This document shows, piece by piece, positions 63,301 to 64,000 of a stretch of DNA of 64,000 bases. The DNA is from Billgrantia aerodenitrificans (lineage in GTDB: Bacteria > Pseudomonadota > Gammaproteobacteria > Pseudomonadales > Halomonadaceae): positions 124,001-188,000 of the forward strand of contig NZ_JABFTV010000011.1 in assembly GCF_021404405.1 (NCBI RefSeq). Direction: 5' to 3'. The notes below the pieces were generated by a model. The model had not been told where the DNA came from. It did no database searches and was given only the letters and a program-made list of their open reading frames with translations. A program made the position numbers and the translations under genes. Positions within the stretch are counted from its first letter, which is position 1. Each line of letters opens with the position of its first letter.

Positions 63301-63620
63301 CGCTCCGCCCCTCACCGCTCACTCTCCCCACACGCCTCTTTGCATTAACAATTGGTCGCACTTCCAAACACACCGAAAAGCCTAAGCACGCTAAAAATAA
63401 GCACAGAATCTAGAGGAAAAGCGCAATTTTTCCGGGAGATCACAACAAAACACCATCAGTTACCTATCGAAACATGATTCACCTTAGCAAGGTCTCACGC
63501 ACGCCGATTGGTCTGACCAATTTTCCATTATTGCTTTCCCTTTGAGTTGCATGGCTAATTCAGCGCTGGAATAGGCCTTTCCCTAAAACAATACCCGTCA
63601 CAACAAGTGGAGTCGCGTCT
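63301..63620. other. Divergent intergenic region between tmcA and the TRAP gene
   Basis: A 320-bp AT-rich gap without genes. It includes the second GntR-type palindrome at 63509 and A/T-rich promoter-like sequence. No other feature was recognised. Confidence 0.6.
63509..63521. promoter_or_regulatory. GntR-type palindrome upstream of the TRAP gene
   Basis: TTGGTC-T-GACCAA within ATTGGTCTGACCAAT, about 100 bp before the TRAP start. Same core as at 63256, 253 bp apart, which would allow looping by a dimeric repressor. Confidence 0.7.
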
Positions 63621-64000
63621 ATGCAAGCCTCAACTGGCCCCAAGGTGTCCACACGCTTCAAGCTGGCCGGCACGACAGCCGCCGTGATCCTGGCCGGCGC
63701 CGCCATGACCAGCACCGCCAGCGCTCAGGAGCGCGTTCGCTGGCAGGTGCCCATCGCCTTTCCTTCACACCTGGTGGGCCTGAGTACGCCGGTCGTTCAT
63801 CTGTCCGAAACGCTGGAAGCGATCTCCGGCGGCAACATCAACCTGCGCTACTACGAGCCGGGCGAGCTGATCCCGCCGTTCGAGATCCTCGATGCCGTCT
63901 CGGAAGGCCGTTACCCGGCCGGCTACACCTGGATCGGCTACGACCAGGGCAGCATCCCGGTACTGCCGCTGCTCTCCGGCCCTCCCTTCGGCATGGAGCC
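63621..64000 (+). CDS. TRAP transporter substrate-binding protein (DctP family), 3' truncated
   Basis: The first 126 residues are in the window. The signal peptide covers residues 1-35 (GTTAAVILAGAAMTSTASA). VRWQVPIAFPSHLVGLSTPV and NINLRYYEPGELIPPFEIL match TRAP binding proteins of the TakP-like group for 2-oxo or lactate-like acids. GTGGAG is 8 nt before the ATG. The membrane subunits should follow outside the window. A GntR-type site lies upstream. Confidence 0.88.
   Translation, partial: MQASTGPKVSTRFKLAGTTAAVILAGAAMTSTASAQERVRWQVPIAFPSHLVGLSTPVVHLSETLEAISGGNINLRYYEPGELIPPFEILDAVSEGRYPAGYTWIGYDQGSIPVLPLLSGPPFGME

Overview
This 64 kb window is chromosomal DNA from a high-GC gammaproteobacterium. 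It looks like a member of the Halomonadaceae (Halomonas or a relative). The reasons are FabY in place of FabH-type initiation, tmcA, PcaQ- and PcaR-type control of protocatechuate breakdown, TRAP and TTT carriers, and a nap operon ordered EFDABC. The assignment rests on recognised protein families and gene order, not on a database search.

Left part (1-13 kb) is accessory DNA. A truncated LysR regulator is followed by an AT-rich pair: an HNH-like zinc protein and a convergent HEPN (Apea-like) protein. A type VI secretion (T6SS) cargo module comes next: VgrG, a DUF4123 adaptor, two tandem DUF3304 membrane proteins and a DUF2235 lipase-like effector. The effector appears to have lost both the Ser and the His of its family's catalytic triad. 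The module lies between the C-terminal and N-terminal remnants of one epoxide hydrolase gene, both on the minus strand. After it come a TetR/SDR pair with a clear palindromic operator, an IS3-family remnant, a glutathione transferase and a very small ORF.

Centre (13-35 kb) is a hydroaromatic/aromatic acid catabolic island. pcaGH, pcaB, a pcaD-pcaC fusion (pcaL), pcaIJ (CatIJ type) and pcaF give a complete route from protocatechuate to succinyl-CoA plus acetyl-CoA. PcaQ and an IclR-type PcaR are both present. A catabolic shikimate/quinate dehydrogenase and a two-domain 3-dehydroshikimate dehydratase supply protocatechuate, and a tripartite tricarboxylate-type transporter (TctCBA) probably imports the substrate. 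Three perfect GTTCG-N5-CGAAC palindromes mark the pcaI, pcaB/pcaR and tctC promoters. Inside the island sits a second IclR-controlled cassette (AEC transporter, FAD dehydrogenase, metal-dependent TIM barrel, DMT transporter). It carries its own operator type (GAAC-N3-GTTC-TAGA) at two promoters, and its substrate cannot be named from sequence. This cassette is the best candidate for an undescribed pathway.

Right part (35-64 kb) is mostly core genome: napEFDABC (periplasmic nitrate reductase), aroQ, glnE, dgkA, dacB, emrE, a TrmB-like methyltransferase, fabY, coaD, a YfhL-type ferredoxin, a MATE pump, atoE, an acyl-CoA thioesterase, envelope lipoproteins and two entericidins, a HIT protein, a ZevAB-like metal transport pair, dps, a His-rich secreted protein, a PfpI/DJ-1 protein, pepD and tmcA. 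The window ends inside a TRAP transporter binding-protein gene that is divergent from tmcA, with two identical GntR-type palindromes between or at their starts. No tRNA, rRNA or CRISPR array was seen.
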